A stretch of DNA of 64,000 nt from Planktophila grossartii (lineage in GTDB: Bacteria; Actinomycetota; Actinomycetes; Nanopelagicales; Nanopelagicaceae): assembly GCA_965234365.1 (NCBI GenBank), contig OZ248345.1, positions 806,001 to 870,000 of the forward strand, given 5' to 3'. Below are positions 51,126 through 59,754 of the stretch, piece by piece (the first letter of the stretch is position 1; the number at the start of each line of letters is the position of its first letter). Below the pieces are notes generated by a model. It saw only the letters and a program-made list of their open reading frames with translations. It was not told the origin of the DNA and did no database searches. A program made the position numbers and the translations under genes.

Positions 51126-51704
51126 ATGAAACGCAAGAATTTTGACAAAATCGTAACCGCTGTGGGGTTTGGGCTCACTGTATTTCTCTTGGTAGCAGCA
51201 GGCTTGCTCAACTGGGGAGCAACATTTGCATCAGATTCAGTAAGCAGTCAGCTTGAAAATCAGAATATTTCATTTCCACCCGCAATTGGAATGCCAGCAG
51301 AAACCAGAAAGCAACTTGAAAAGTGGGCAGAGAAGCCTGTGACTACTGGAGAAATGGCTCGTGATTACTCTGATCTCTTCATCTGGGAACATATGAAGGC
51401 TGCATCCACTGCAGTAATGGGAAAGCCTGCAACATACTCAGAAGTTTCATCTGCTTACCAAGCGATTATACGAAGTGGTAGCAAGGACACTGTTCAGATT
51501 CAGAAACTTGCAGATCTTCAAGACACGTTATTCATGGGTAACACTCTGCGCGGAATGCTCCTCGAGGCTTATGCATTCGGCACTATGGGTGTTATCGCGG
51601 GATATGGAGCAATTGCCGCTCTCGTTGGAGGGCTCGTAATGCTTCTTCTCTCAATCGCAGGGTTAATTCACATTCGTCGCACCCCAGATAGCGCGACGAT
51701 ATAA
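51126..51704 (+). CDS. Hypothetical membrane protein with external loop
   Basis: 192 residues, family not recognised. A membrane helix at about 11-31, an extracytoplasmic domain of some 120 residues with many charged helical stretches (WEHMKAASTAVMGKPATY), then a second helix at about 150-182 and a short basic tail. Good ribosome-binding site AAAGGAGAG before the ATG. Its own control region has two palindromes; a terminator follows. Function unknown. Confidence 0.65.
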   Translation: MKRKNFDKIVTAVGFGLTVFLLVAAGLLNWGATFASDSVSSQLENQNISFPPAIGMPAETRKQLEKWAEKPVTTGEMARDYSDLFIWEHMKAASTAVMGKPATYSEVSSAYQAIIRSGSKDTVQIQKLADLQDTLFMGNTLRGMLLEAYAFGTMGVIAGYGAIAALVGGLVMLLLSIAGLIHIRRTPDSATI

Positions 51705-51743
51705 CCCTCATCTCTCCAACTCTCCGTGAAGGTTGAGGGAATA

Positions 51744-51783
51744 AGAAACCCCGGCCCTGAGCAATCAGGACCGGGGTTTTCTC
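51744..51783. terminator. Bidirectional rho-independent terminator
   Basis: AGAAACCCCGG-CCTGA pairs with TCAGG-CCGGGGTTTTCT around a GCAA loop, with T's on the plus side and A's on the other. Serves the membrane-protein gene and convergent ino1. Confidence 0.9.
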
Positions 51784-51799
51784 TTATCTAAGTTTTACG

Positions 51800-52897
51800 T
51801 TAGCGATCGAGCTTTCCTGAGATGAAATCTTCCACCTTTGTATGAGCTTGTTCATCTGTGTATTGAACAGGTGGAGTCTTCATGAAGTATGAAGATGGTG
51901 AGAGCAGCGCTCCCCCAACCTTGCGATCGAGACCAATCTTTGCGCAGCGCAATGCATCGATAATGACACCTGCAGAGTTTGGTGAATCCCACACTTCGAG
52001 CTTGTATTCGAGGTTCAGAGGAACGTCACCAAAGGCGCGACCTTCAAGACGCACATAGGCCCACTTGCGATCGTCTAGCCATGGAATGTAATCGGATGGT
52101 CCGATGTGCACATTCTTTGCGCCCATATCGTGATCGAGCTGAGACGTTACAGAGTTTGTCTTTGAAATCTTCTTCGACTCAAGGCGATCGCGTTCAAGCA
52201 TATTCTTGAAGTCCATATTTCCGCCGACATTGAGCTGGTAGGTGCGATCGAGGTGAACTCCGCGATCTTGGAATAACTTAGCCATGATGCGGTGGGTGAT
52301 AGTTGCTCCCACTTGGCTCTTGATGTCATCGCCAACGATAGGAAGGCCTGCATCTTCAAATTTCTTAGCCCAGATTGGATCTGAGGCGATGAAGACTGGA
52401 AGTGCATTGACAAAGGCACATCCTGCATCAATGGCACATTGCGCATAGTACTTAGCAGCCTCTTCAGAGCCCACTGGGAGGTAACAGATAAGAACATCAA
52501 CGTGCTCTTCTTTGAGCGTTGCTACAACATCTACCGGAGCATCTGATGATTCCTCAATCGTTTCTTTGTAATACTTTCCGAGACCGTCGAGTGTGACACC
52601 TCGCTGAACTGGAACACCAGTCTTTGCAACATCGGAGAATTTGATGGTGTTGTTCTCGCTCGCCCAGATAGCTTCAGAGAGATCGAGACCGACCTTCTTA
52701 GCATCGACATCGAAGGCAGCGACGAATTTAACGTTATTGATGTGATATCCACCAACGACTGCATGCATCAAACCTGGAATCTCTTGGTCGAGCGCTGCAT
52801 CCTTGTAATATGTAACGCCCTGTACGAGTGAGTTGGCGCAGTTTCCAACTCCAACAATGGCGACGCGGATATCGCCCTTTCCGGTGGTGATATTCAT
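51800..52897 (-). CDS. ino1: Inositol-1-phosphate synthase
   Basis: 365 residues, the actinobacterial/archaeal class. Converts glucose-6-phosphate to myo-inositol-1-phosphate with NAD, feeding phosphatidylinositol and PIM lipids (compare pimB at 60.4 kb). NAD site VAIVGVGNCANSLVQGV; family runs VGDDIKSQVGATITHR, LNVGGNMDFKNM and LEVWDSPNSAGV. The start overlaps the padR stop by 4 bases, the same pair as Rv0046c-Rv0047c. Confidence 0.96.
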   Translation of the reverse strand: MNITTGKGDIRVAIVGVGNCANSLVQGVTYYKDAALDQEIPGLMHAVVGGYHINNVKFVAAFDVDAKKVGLDLSEAIWASENNTIKFSDVAKTGVPVQRGVTLDGLGKYYKETIEESSDAPVDVVATLKEEHVDVLICYLPVGSEEAAKYYAQCAIDAGCAFVNALPVFIASDPIWAKKFEDAGLPIVGDDIKSQVGATITHRIMAKLFQDRGVHLDRTYQLNVGGNMDFKNMLERDRLESKKISKTNSVTSQLDHDMGAKNVHIGPSDYIPWLDDRKWAYVRLEGRAFGDVPLNLEYKLEVWDSPNSAGVIIDALRCAKIGLDRKVGGALLSPSSYFMKTPPVQYTDEQAHTKVEDFISGKLDR

Positions 52898-53430
52898 TTA
52901 TTTTTCCCCTCAGTGGTGATCATGTCTTTGAGCCAGGCGATTTCACGCTCTAGCGATTCGAGAGAGAAGCGGCGCCACTCTTCGAGGTATCTATCAATCG
53001 CAGCTGGTGCGCTATCAAGTTCATTACGTAGTACTGCTGCCTTCTCTTCGAGTCGGAGAAGACGTCCTTCCAAAATTCGAACTCTGTTCGGAGTTGTTGT
53101 GGGGCTAAAGAATGCGAAACGCACTCCAAACCCTTCGTCCTCCCACGCCTCCGCTGTCACTGCACCATTGAGTTCTTCGAAACGCTGGGAACCCTTCTTG
53201 GTGATGGTGTAGACGATGCGGGTTCTGCGCGATGTCACGCCAATTTCCTTCGCTTCAATCACCTCAGAGATCACCATCCGTTTTAACTGCGGATAGAGAA
53301 CTGAGAAAGAGAGCGCTCGGAATGGACCAAAGATCGCCATCAGTCGCTTGCGGAGTTCATAACCGTGGAGCGGGCCTTGTGAGAGGAGCCCCAGGAGAGC
53401 AAATTCGAGTGAATCTGAGCGTGAGCGCAT
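52894..53430 (-). CDS. PadR-family transcriptional regulator
   Basis: 178 residues. N-terminal winged helix LEFALLGLLSQGPLHGYELRK followed by VLYPQLKRM and the basic wing GVTSRRTRIVYTITKKG; a C-terminal helical dimer arm (Vir_act_alpha_C type). GGAAGGGG ribosome-binding site. Likely controls its own operon with ino1 through the palindromes just upstream. Confidence 0.9.
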   Translation of the reverse strand: MRSRSDSLEFALLGLLSQGPLHGYELRKRLMAIFGPFRALSFSVLYPQLKRMVISEVIEAKEIGVTSRRTRIVYTITKKGSQRFEELNGAVTAEAWEDEGFGVRFAFFSPTTTPNRVRILEGRLLRLEEKAAVLRNELDSAPAAIDRYLEEWRRFSLESLEREIAWLKDMITTEGKNK

Positions 53431-53458
53431 CTGCTGCCCCTTCCGGTCTATAGCTCTG

Positions 53459-53481
53459 CGATATATCTATTCGATATATCG
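53459..53481. promoter_or_regulatory. Operator of padR-ino1
   Basis: CGATATATC occurs at 53459-53467 and 53472-53480; the second copy completes the palindrome CGATATATCG. Spacing is 13 bases, slightly over one helical turn. It lies about 30 bases upstream of the padR start and next to a minus-strand TATAGA -10 candidate. Confidence 0.6.
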
Positions 53482-53535
53482 AGTGCACATTCAAGCTCAT
53501 AGCCGAGGTGAGCGCAAATCGACGCGCCCATTGGC

Positions 53536-53541
53536 TACCTT
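53536..53541 (+). promoter_or_regulatory. -10 element, leaderless start of LysE gene
   Basis: TACCTT 6 bases before the ATG at 53548. Confidence 0.45.
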
Positions 53542-53547
53542 TGCTCC

Positions 53548-54201
53548 ATGTTCGCTGGAGTCATACCTACGCGCCTTCCTGAGTACCTGATCGCGGCGAT
53601 GATCATCATCATCGCTCCAGGTCCGAGCGTTCTCTTCGTCATCGCTCGCGCTGTCGCTTGGGGCCGGAAGATCTCCGTGCTCACCGTCGCAGGAAATGTC
53701 ACAGGCTCTTTCGTGCTCTCAACTTTGGTGGCCCTTGGCGTTGGTCCCATTCTGCAAAAGTGGCATATCACCTATATCGCTGTGCAGTGGGCCGGCGGAC
53801 TCTATTTGATGTATCTCGGCGTTGATGCAATTCGTAAACGCGCGGTGCACGCTGCAGATATGACAAACCAAGGACCTATTGCACCCACTGCTCGTCAATC
53901 AATTCGCGATGGATTCTGGGTTGGTGTTCTCAATCCAAAGGCAATCGTCTTCTTCGCAGCAGTGCTCCCCCAATTCGTCGATATCGATGGTGGCCACGTA
54001 ACGATTCAATTGGTATTTCTCGGTTTAGTCTTCTGTGTATTGGCATTTATCTCCGACGGAACCTGGGGACTCTTAGCTGGAACTGCTCGTGCCTGGCTTG
54101 CTACCGACAATAAGCGACTCGAACGTCTGCGCGCCACAGGTGGTTGCATCATGATTATTCTCGGTGTCGCCGTCTTAATCTCAGCAGTTGTCACCGGGTA
54201 A
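53548..54201 (+). CDS. LysE/RhtB-family amino acid exporter
   Basis: 217 residues, six helices. PGPSVLFVIARAVAWGRK at residues 20-37 is the family signature, with KAIVFFAAVLPQFVD in the middle. Probably exports an amino acid; several are possible. Confidence 0.9.
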   Translation: MFAGVIPTRLPEYLIAAMIIIIAPGPSVLFVIARAVAWGRKISVLTVAGNVTGSFVLSTLVALGVGPILQKWHITYIAVQWAGGLYLMYLGVDAIRKRAVHAADMTNQGPIAPTARQSIRDGFWVGVLNPKAIVFFAAVLPQFVDIDGGHVTIQLVFLGLVFCVLAFISDGTWGLLAGTARAWLATDNKRLERLRATGGCIMIILGVAVLISAVVTG

Positions 54202-54215
54202 CGAGAAGATTAGCT

Positions 54216-54914
54216 ATGCAGAAACCCGATGTACCAGCTCGCGACACCATCGCGCCATCCGATCTCACCTTTGGACTTTCTACCTGCAAGCGCTGCCTCT
54301 GGCTTAAGTACTGGTTTAAATTTGATCTCAAGAAAGAGTTTCCGCTTGTCAAACCTCTTGCCGATTCGCAGGAAGAGCATTTCCGTCGCGCATCTATGCA
54401 AGATATTGATCCTTCACTCAAACCAGGCGTCGTCAAACAATGGGGTCAATGGGTAAAGAGCGCGCCCATCACTATCAACGGTTTTGAAACTCGTTGGAAG
54501 ATTCTCGGTATCTACGACCTTCTTGGCCATTACACCGATGGAACTGTAGGAATCATTGATTGCAAAGTCTCCGACTCAGACCGCGACAACGGTCCCTTCT
54601 ACGCTCCACAACTCGAGGCCTATGCACATGCCCTCGAAAACCCTGATTGCGGAAAACCTTTCCCAGTCTCAAGTATGGGTCTTCTCATTTGGAAGTTAGC
54701 AGGGGTTACCGAAACTGCGAAGAGCGAGCTCGCGTCGGGATCACATGGCTTCGGAGTAAATCAGGACTATGTCCCCGTCGAGCGCGATGCTGCTCGATTT
54801 AATTCAATTCTCGAAGAGCTCATCACCACTATCGAAGGTGGAATGCCTGCCTCTGGACCAGATTGCAATCTCTGCAACTACCTCATTAAGCGCGCAGAAC
54901 TGCAGATTGATTAA
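54216..54914 (+). CDS. PD-(D/E)XK nuclease family protein (RecB/Cas4-like)
   Basis: 232 residues from the ATG at 54216. Core motifs: Asp101 in GIYDLLGH, Asp115-x-Lys117 in IIDCKVS, and the RecB-family QLEAYA (Gln132). Two CxxC pairs, Cys24/Cys27 (STCKRC) and Cys217/Cys220 (CNLC), flank the nuclease fold much as the Fe-S cysteines of Cas4 and AddB do. Stand-alone, with no cas or helicase gene nearby. Probably a DNA exonuclease used in repair. 14 bases after the LysE gene. Confidence 0.72.
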   Translation: MQKPDVPARDTIAPSDLTFGLSTCKRCLWLKYWFKFDLKKEFPLVKPLADSQEEHFRRASMQDIDPSLKPGVVKQWGQWVKSAPITINGFETRWKILGIYDLLGHYTDGTVGIIDCKVSDSDRDNGPFYAPQLEAYAHALENPDCGKPFPVSSMGLLIWKLAGVTETAKSELASGSHGFGVNQDYVPVERDAARFNSILEELITTIEGGMPASGPDCNLCNYLIKRAELQID

Positions 54915-55612
54915 TCGTTCTCTTCGCTATTTTCTACGTTGATGCCCGACTTCTTCGCCTTCACTGCATAGGTATCGACATACTCTTGACCCGATAACTG
55001 CTGAATACGTTTCATGATCTGATCTGTGACTTCGCGCAGATATAAAAGATCGGTTGAGTCACCCTCGAAATACATGGGTTCGCCGAAGGTAATTCCAACG
55101 CGCATAATCTTTGGAATCACAGTTCCTGTAGGTTGAATCTTGTCGGTGTTAAACATTGCAATAGGAATGACGGGCGCCCCTGATTCAATTGCAAGGCGAG
55201 CGATACCGGTGCGTCCTTTATAGAGACGTCCATCAGGAGAACGAGTTCCTTCTGGATAAATTCCAAGTGAGTTTCCGCCCGCCAGAACTTCAAGTCCAGT
55301 TATGAGTGCAGCTTCACTGCGGCGACCACCCGAGCGATCTACGGGTACTTGTCCGAGTGCAATAAAAGTTAACTTCTTCAACAGCCCCTTTGGTCCAGGA
55401 GATGTGAAGTATTCGCTCTTTGCAAGAAATGTAACTTTACGTGGGACAACGAGCGGCATAAAGATTGAGTCGCTAAATGAGAGATGGTTTGAAGCAAGAA
55501 TCAATGGGCCAGATGCAGGCACATTGCGTAAGCCCTTCACCTTGGGGCGAAAGAGCAGCATCAAGAATGGAGTGAGAAATGCCCGGAGGGTGCCGTAGGG
55601 CAGATTGTTCAT
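54911..55612 (-). CDS. plsC: 1-acyl-sn-glycerol-3-phosphate acyltransferase (PlsC family)
   Basis: 233 residues from the ATG at 55612. Catalytic NHLSFSD and YPEGTRSPDGRLYKGRTG blocks; VPVDRSGG between them. The frame is open to 55666, overlapping the divergent small ORF, but TAAATT 7 bases before 55612 decides the start. Second PlsC-type gene of the window. In mycobacteria the corresponding Rv2182c also precedes the SRPBCC-fadD-pimB group. Confidence 0.9.
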   Translation of the reverse strand: MNNLPYGTLRAFLTPFLMLLFRPKVKGLRNVPASGPLILASNHLSFSDSIFMPLVVPRKVTFLAKSEYFTSPGPKGLLKKLTFIALGQVPVDRSGGRRSEAALITGLEVLAGGNSLGIYPEGTRSPDGRLYKGRTGIARLAIESGAPVIPIAMFNTDKIQPTGTVIPKIMRVGITFGEPMYFEGDSTDLLYLREVTDQIMKRIQQLSGQEYVDTYAVKAKKSGINVENSEEND

Positions 55613-55619
55613 GGGCGCT

Positions 55620-55625
55620 AATTTA
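55620..55625 (-). promoter_or_regulatory. -10 element, leaderless start of plsC
   Basis: TAAATT on the minus strand, 7 bases before the ATG at 55612. Confidence 0.45.
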
Positions 55626-55658
55626 GCCTGAGAGGCGCCCTTTGTGCGAATATAAACC

Positions 55659-55940
55659 ATGAGCAAGCGTGATCAGGGTGGTTCCGGGAATTATGAAGAG
55701 TTCGATGATGAACTCATCAAAGCGGAATTCGATTCTATGGTTGAAGGTCTCTCACTCGATGAATCAGCGCCAACAACGTATCTCGATGAATTAGATTCTT
55801 TCGAGGATCACAATCGTTTTACTCCCCCAGCAATTCCTAAACGAGGAATTAAAGATCAAGTGCGGGATGCTTTTCGTGCCATGACTCGTTGGAAGAATAA
55901 TCCTCATAACGACCATCCTGAAGATGGAGCGGCTCTGTAA
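55659..55940 (+). CDS. Conserved hypothetical small acidic protein
   Basis: 93 residues, strongly acidic in the first 55 (NYEEFDDELIKAEFDSM), with a basic amphipathic stretch at about 62-80 (KDQVRDAFRAMTRWK). No known domain. Lies alone between divergent plsC and convergent glucokinase, ending 2 bases before the latter. Coding use looks like its neighbours. Confidence 0.6.
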   Translation: MSKRDQGGSGNYEEFDDELIKAEFDSMVEGLSLDESAPTTYLDELDSFEDHNRFTPPAIPKRGIKDQVRDAFRAMTRWKNNPHNDHPEDGAAL

Positions 55941-55942
55941 AT

Positions 55943-56887
55943 TTACAGTCGCGCTAAATCTGCAACGCCAACGAGTCCGGCTTCATTACTTAATTGTGCA
56001 GCAATAATTTCCGGGTAAGGATGCTTTCCCGCAAAAGGCATGTAGCGGTGAAGCGCATCGCGAGTAGGTTGAAGAAGAATCTCTCCTGCATCGATTACTC
56101 CGCCGCCAATCACAACACATTCTGGATCGAGGATTACTGAAAGCGTTGCAATACCTGCGCCAAGCCATTGTCCAGTTGTATTGAAGGCTGCAAGTGCAAC
56201 AGCATCGCCATCGCGCGCAGCATCTGTTATTGCTTTTCCAGTAAGTCCTTCAAGAGTTCCATCGCCTCGAGAAAGTAAATTTCGTGCAATATCGGGGCTT
56301 GCAGCAATAGCTTCACGGGCATGGCGCATAAGTGCGTTACCTGATCCATATTGTTCGAAACATCCACGTGCACCGCACCCACAGAGATGGCCTTCGGGAA
56401 CTACGCGGATATGGCCAATCTCAGCAGCGATTCCAAATGCACCACGGTAGAGCTCGCCGTTAACAACGATTCCTCCGCCAATACCTGTTCCAACTGTCAA
56501 CATGAGCATATGTCGCTTGCCGCGACCTGCACCGAAGCGCGCTTCTCCCCATGCAGCAGCGTTGGCATCGTTTTCGATGACGACGGGAAGTCCGATGAGA
56601 GAGGTAAGTTCGTAATCGAGATCGACGCCATTCCACCCAGCGATATTCGGAGTTGCAAGCATCGTCTTTCGATCGGATGAGACAAAACCTGCTGCTGATA
56701 CACCTACTGAATCAACGGTGAATTCAGCCATTAACTCTTTCGCTACATCGGCGATTGCTTGGGTAAGCGCTGTGCCACCTTCGCGTGGAGTATCGCGTCG
56801 AGCAGTTTTGAGAACGGCGCCGAATTCATCGACAACGCCACCTAATACCTTTGTTCCGCCAACATCAACGCCGATCGTGTATCCCAT
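55943..56887 (-). CDS. glk: ROK-family glucokinase
   Basis: 314 residues. Phosphorylates glucose with ATP. GVDVGGTKVLGGVVD is the phosphate-binding loop; the zinc site of ROK kinases is CGCGARGCFEQ; catalytic Asp in IENDANAAAWGE. No DNA-binding N-terminus, so an enzyme and not a repressor. Directly follows the SRPBCC gene. Confidence 0.93.
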   Translation of the reverse strand: MGYTIGVDVGGTKVLGGVVDEFGAVLKTARRDTPREGGTALTQAIADVAKELMAEFTVDSVGVSAAGFVSSDRKTMLATPNIAGWNGVDLDYELTSLIGLPVVIENDANAAAWGEARFGAGRGKRHMLMLTVGTGIGGGIVVNGELYRGAFGIAAEIGHIRVVPEGHLCGCGARGCFEQYGSGNALMRHAREAIAASPDIARNLLSRGDGTLEGLTGKAITDAARDGDAVALAAFNTTGQWLGAGIATLSVILDPECVVIGGGVIDAGEILLQPTRDALHRYMPFAGKHPYPEIIAAQLSNEAGLVGVADLARL

Positions 56888-57322
56888 TTATGCGACTCGC
56901 TCAGCCAATTCCTTGAGCGCTGCATCAATTGTCTGTTGCTGAGCCTTTGTAATCATCATTGCAGGCACGGGAAGGCCCACTGCAACAGTGAGTTCGTAGG
57001 TCACCTGAGTTGAATCTGCGTCGATCGCTTTGAGTGAATAAGTCCCATCCATCTGAGTTAAGAGATCGGCTTCATCCATCGAGAAGGAGAGTGAGGCAGG
57101 AGCTGCGCTCCAGTCGTAATCCAAGGTCACTCGGTCTTTCATCATCCCCGCATCAATTGCGAGTTTGGCTTTAAGGACTCGGTTCTCACCATCGCGTTCG
57201 ATGACATCTGCCTTCTTAATACTGGAGAGCCATTCGGGATAGGCGCCGATTTCAAAGAGGGCTGCCTGTACGTCGGCTAGAGGTGCATCGATTATGACCG
57301 TGGAAACGCTTTTCTCTGACAT
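56888..57322 (-). CDS. SRPBCC (START-like, polyketide cyclase/dehydrase) family protein
   Basis: 144 residues, one helix-grip domain with a hydrophobic cavity (IIDAPLADVQAALFEIGAYPEW at the start). Binds a lipid-like ligand; exact function unknown. Same group as mycobacterial Rv2185c, also next to fadD15 and pimB. TAGCCT 7 bases before the ATG. Confidence 0.85.
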   Translation of the reverse strand: MSEKSVSTVIIDAPLADVQAALFEIGAYPEWLSSIKKADVIERDGENRVLKAKLAIDAGMMKDRVTLDYDWSAAPASLSFSMDEADLLTQMDGTYSLKAIDADSTQVTYELTVAVGLPVPAMMITKAQQQTIDAALKELAERVA

Positions 57323-57329
57323 GGTCGTA

Positions 57330-57335
57330 AGGCTA
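57330..57335 (-). promoter_or_regulatory. -10 element, leaderless start of SRPBCC-glk
   Basis: TAGCCT on the minus strand, 7 bases before the ATG at 57322. Confidence 0.45.
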
Positions 57336-57365
57336 CCAATCTTCCCTTTTGCCCGCCTCCCCCGC

Positions 57366-57371
57366 TAGCGT
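57366..57371 (+). promoter_or_regulatory. -10 element, leaderless start of acyl-CoA ligase
   Basis: TAGCGT 7 bases before the ATG at 57379. Confidence 0.45.
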
Positions 57372-57378
57372 TAGCGCC

Positions 57379-59166
57379 ATGAACGAAGTCACAAATCCAG
57401 CCATCATTCCTGCTGCAACTGCAGGAAACCTCACCAATCTCATTGCAGAGCGCGCTTGGTTTGAACCAGATCGCATCACAATGTCACGACCACTCGGTGA
57501 TGGCTGGCAGCCACTGACTGCTCGTCAAGTAGAAGAAGAGATTCGTGCAACAGCAAAGGGTCTCGTCGCTGCTGGAATTCAAATTGGTGATCGCGTTGCA
57601 ATCATGGCTCGCACTCGTTACGAGTGGACCATTCTCGACTTCGCTATTTGGTATGCAGGTGGTTGCGTTGTTCCTATCTACGAAACTTCCTCTGCCGAAC
57701 AAGTTGATTGGATCCTCAACGATTCAGGTTCAGTTGGTCTCATTGTCGAAACTCCTGCACATCGCGAGCTCGTCACTCCCGTGCTTCCTTCACATACGAA
57801 GCATGTATGGGTAATGACAGAAGATGTTCTCGCAATCCTTAAGGGCGCTGGTTCAAATATTTCTGACGATGAAATCGAACGCCGCCGCAACGCTCTCGTT
57901 CCCGCAAGTCTTGCAACTCTCATTTACACATCGGGTACAACTGGTCGCCCTAAGGGTGTTCAACTTACACATGCAAACTTCCTCTCCGAATGTGGAAATG
58001 TTGTTGAAGGTGCAAGCGACCTCTTCCTCAAGCCAGGCGGATCAACTCTTCTCTTCCTTCCTGTTGCTCACGTCTTTGGTCGCATGGTTGAAATCGGTGC
58101 GATCCATGCCGGTCTCCACCTTGCGCATTGCAGCGATCCTGTAGGTCGCTTGCAGGCTGATCTCGCCTCATTTAAGCCATCCTTCGTTCTCGCTGTTCCA
58201 CGTATCTTTGAAAAGATATATAACGGAGCAGAAGCACGTGCTGAAGCCGCGGGCAAGGGCAAGATCTTCCGCGCCGCAGCTGACGTTGCTATCGCATATA
58301 GCGAAGGAAAAGATAAGCGCGGCTTTAACCCACTTCTTACTCTGAAGCACGCTCTCTTCGACAAACTTGTTTACTCAAAGATCCGCGCTGGAATGGGCGG
58401 TTCCGTCGAAGCAGCGATCTCAGGTGGCGCACCTCTCGGTGTGCGCCTTGGACACTTCTATCGTGGCACTGGAATAACAATTCTTGAAGGCTACGGACTC
58501 ACCGAAACAACAGCAGGTGCAACGCTTAACCTCACAAAGAATTTGCGAGTGGGCTCTGTAGGAAGGCCAATTCCTGGCACAACAATCAAGATTGCAGATG
58601 ATGGAGAAGTTCTCATTAAGGGACCAATCGTTATGCGCGGTTATTGGCAGAATGATGCTGCAAATCAGGAAGTCTTCGAAGGTGAATGGTTTAGATCTGG
58701 CGACCTCGGACGTCTCGATGACGAGGGTTACCTCTACATCACAGGGCGCAAGAAAGAACTCATTGTTACTGCTGGCGGAAAGAATGTGGCCCCTGCAGTC
58801 CTTGAAGATCGCCTACGTGCGCATCCATTGGTCAGCCAATGTATGGTCGTTGGTGATAACCAGCCATTTATTGCATCCCTTGTAACTATTGATCAAGACA
58901 TGCTCAAGGGTTGGATTGCAGCCAATAATAAATCTGGCGCGACAATCGATACTCTCGTCAACGATCCAGATCTCATCGCTGTCATCCAAACAGCAGTTGA
59001 TGAAGCTAACAAGGCTGTATCCAAGGCAGAATCGATTCGTAAGTTTGTAATTCTTCCAGGCGACTTCACCATCGCTGGTGGCGAACTCACTGCGAAGTTA
59101 TCTTTGAAGCGCCATGTTATTGCGCAGAAATACGCAGCAGAGATCACGGCTCTCTTCACCAAATAG
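57379..59166 (+). CDS. fadD: Long-chain fatty-acid--CoA ligase (AMP-binding)
   Basis: 595 residues from the ATG at 57379. Activates fatty acids as acyl-AMP then acyl-CoA. TLIYTSGTTGRPKGV is the P-loop, GYGLTETTAG the A5 motif, RSGDLGRLDDEGYLYITGRKK the hinge. FadD15-like by neighbours. Followed after 21 bases by a histidine kinase and response regulator on the same strand, an uncommon addition. Confidence 0.94.
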   Translation: MNEVTNPAIIPAATAGNLTNLIAERAWFEPDRITMSRPLGDGWQPLTARQVEEEIRATAKGLVAAGIQIGDRVAIMARTRYEWTILDFAIWYAGGCVVPIYETSSAEQVDWILNDSGSVGLIVETPAHRELVTPVLPSHTKHVWVMTEDVLAILKGAGSNISDDEIERRRNALVPASLATLIYTSGTTGRPKGVQLTHANFLSECGNVVEGASDLFLKPGGSTLLFLPVAHVFGRMVEIGAIHAGLHLAHCSDPVGRLQADLASFKPSFVLAVPRIFEKIYNGAEARAEAAGKGKIFRAAADVAIAYSEGKDKRGFNPLLTLKHALFDKLVYSKIRAGMGGSVEAAISGGAPLGVRLGHFYRGTGITILEGYGLTETTAGATLNLTKNLRVGSVGRPIPGTTIKIADDGEVLIKGPIVMRGYWQNDAANQEVFEGEWFRSGDLGRLDDEGYLYITGRKKELIVTAGGKNVAPAVLEDRLRAHPLVSQCMVVGDNQPFIASLVTIDQDMLKGWIAANNKSGATIDTLVNDPDLIAVIQTAVDEANKAVSKAESIRKFVILPGDFTIAGGELTAKLSLKRHVIAQKYAAEITALFTK

Positions 59167-59187
59167 TTCACGAGAAGGAAAAGAGAG

Positions 59188-59754
59188 ATGCCGACACCTG
59201 AGCGAATTCGTATCGCCCAGGAACTTCATGACGGCATCGCTCAGGATTTAGTTGGAATCGGCTACTCACTCGATCTCTTACTCTCTGAAGAGTCACTCTC
59301 CGCAGGAGTTCGTTCTGATATTCGCCAGACCCGCTTCGCTGTTGATGAACTCATCGCAAAAGTTCGAGCCGAAATTCTCGACCTCCGCAAGGCGAGTCAA
59401 CAGCCGCTGCACATCCATCTTCGTGAAATCGCAACGGGGCTCTGCTCTGAAGTAGAACTCGCTCTTGATCTCGAAGAGATCGGTGCTGCACCGCATGAAC
59501 ATAGTGAAATCGTGGCAATAACCACCGAAATCCTACGCAACTGCCTCGCCCACTCTAGGGCTACCCACATTGGAATCAACCTCTACTCCGTCAACAATCG
59601 CATCTGTCTTGAAGTGATTGATAATGGAATTGGAGGCGCGAACGTGCAAGATGGCCATTACGGTTTACCCGGTCTCATTGAGCGAGTACATAATCTCGGC
59701 GGAAGTATTACTATCGAAAGTATCGAAGGAACTCGTATCGCACTACTGATCTGA
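59188..59754 (+). CDS. Sensor-less histidine kinase (HisKA_3/NarL type)
   Basis: 188 residues. Phospho-acceptor His14 in QELHDGIAQDL at the very N-terminus, then the ATPase domain with NCLAHSRAT, DNGIGG and GLPGLIERVHNLGG. There is no membrane or sensor region at all, so the input must come from a partner or from cytoplasmic contact. Ribosome-binding site GAAGGA upstream. Stop overlaps the response regulator start. Confidence 0.85.
   Translation: MPTPERIRIAQELHDGIAQDLVGIGYSLDLLLSEESLSAGVRSDIRQTRFAVDELIAKVRAEILDLRKASQQPLHIHLREIATGLCSEVELALDLEEIGAAPHEHSEIVAITTEILRNCLAHSRATHIGINLYSVNNRICLEVIDNGIGGANVQDGHYGLPGLIERVHNLGGSITIESIEGTRIALLI

Noticed and set aside
54216..54914. Cas4 and thus a CRISPR locus
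   Set aside because: No repeats with spacers and no other cas gene are in the window.
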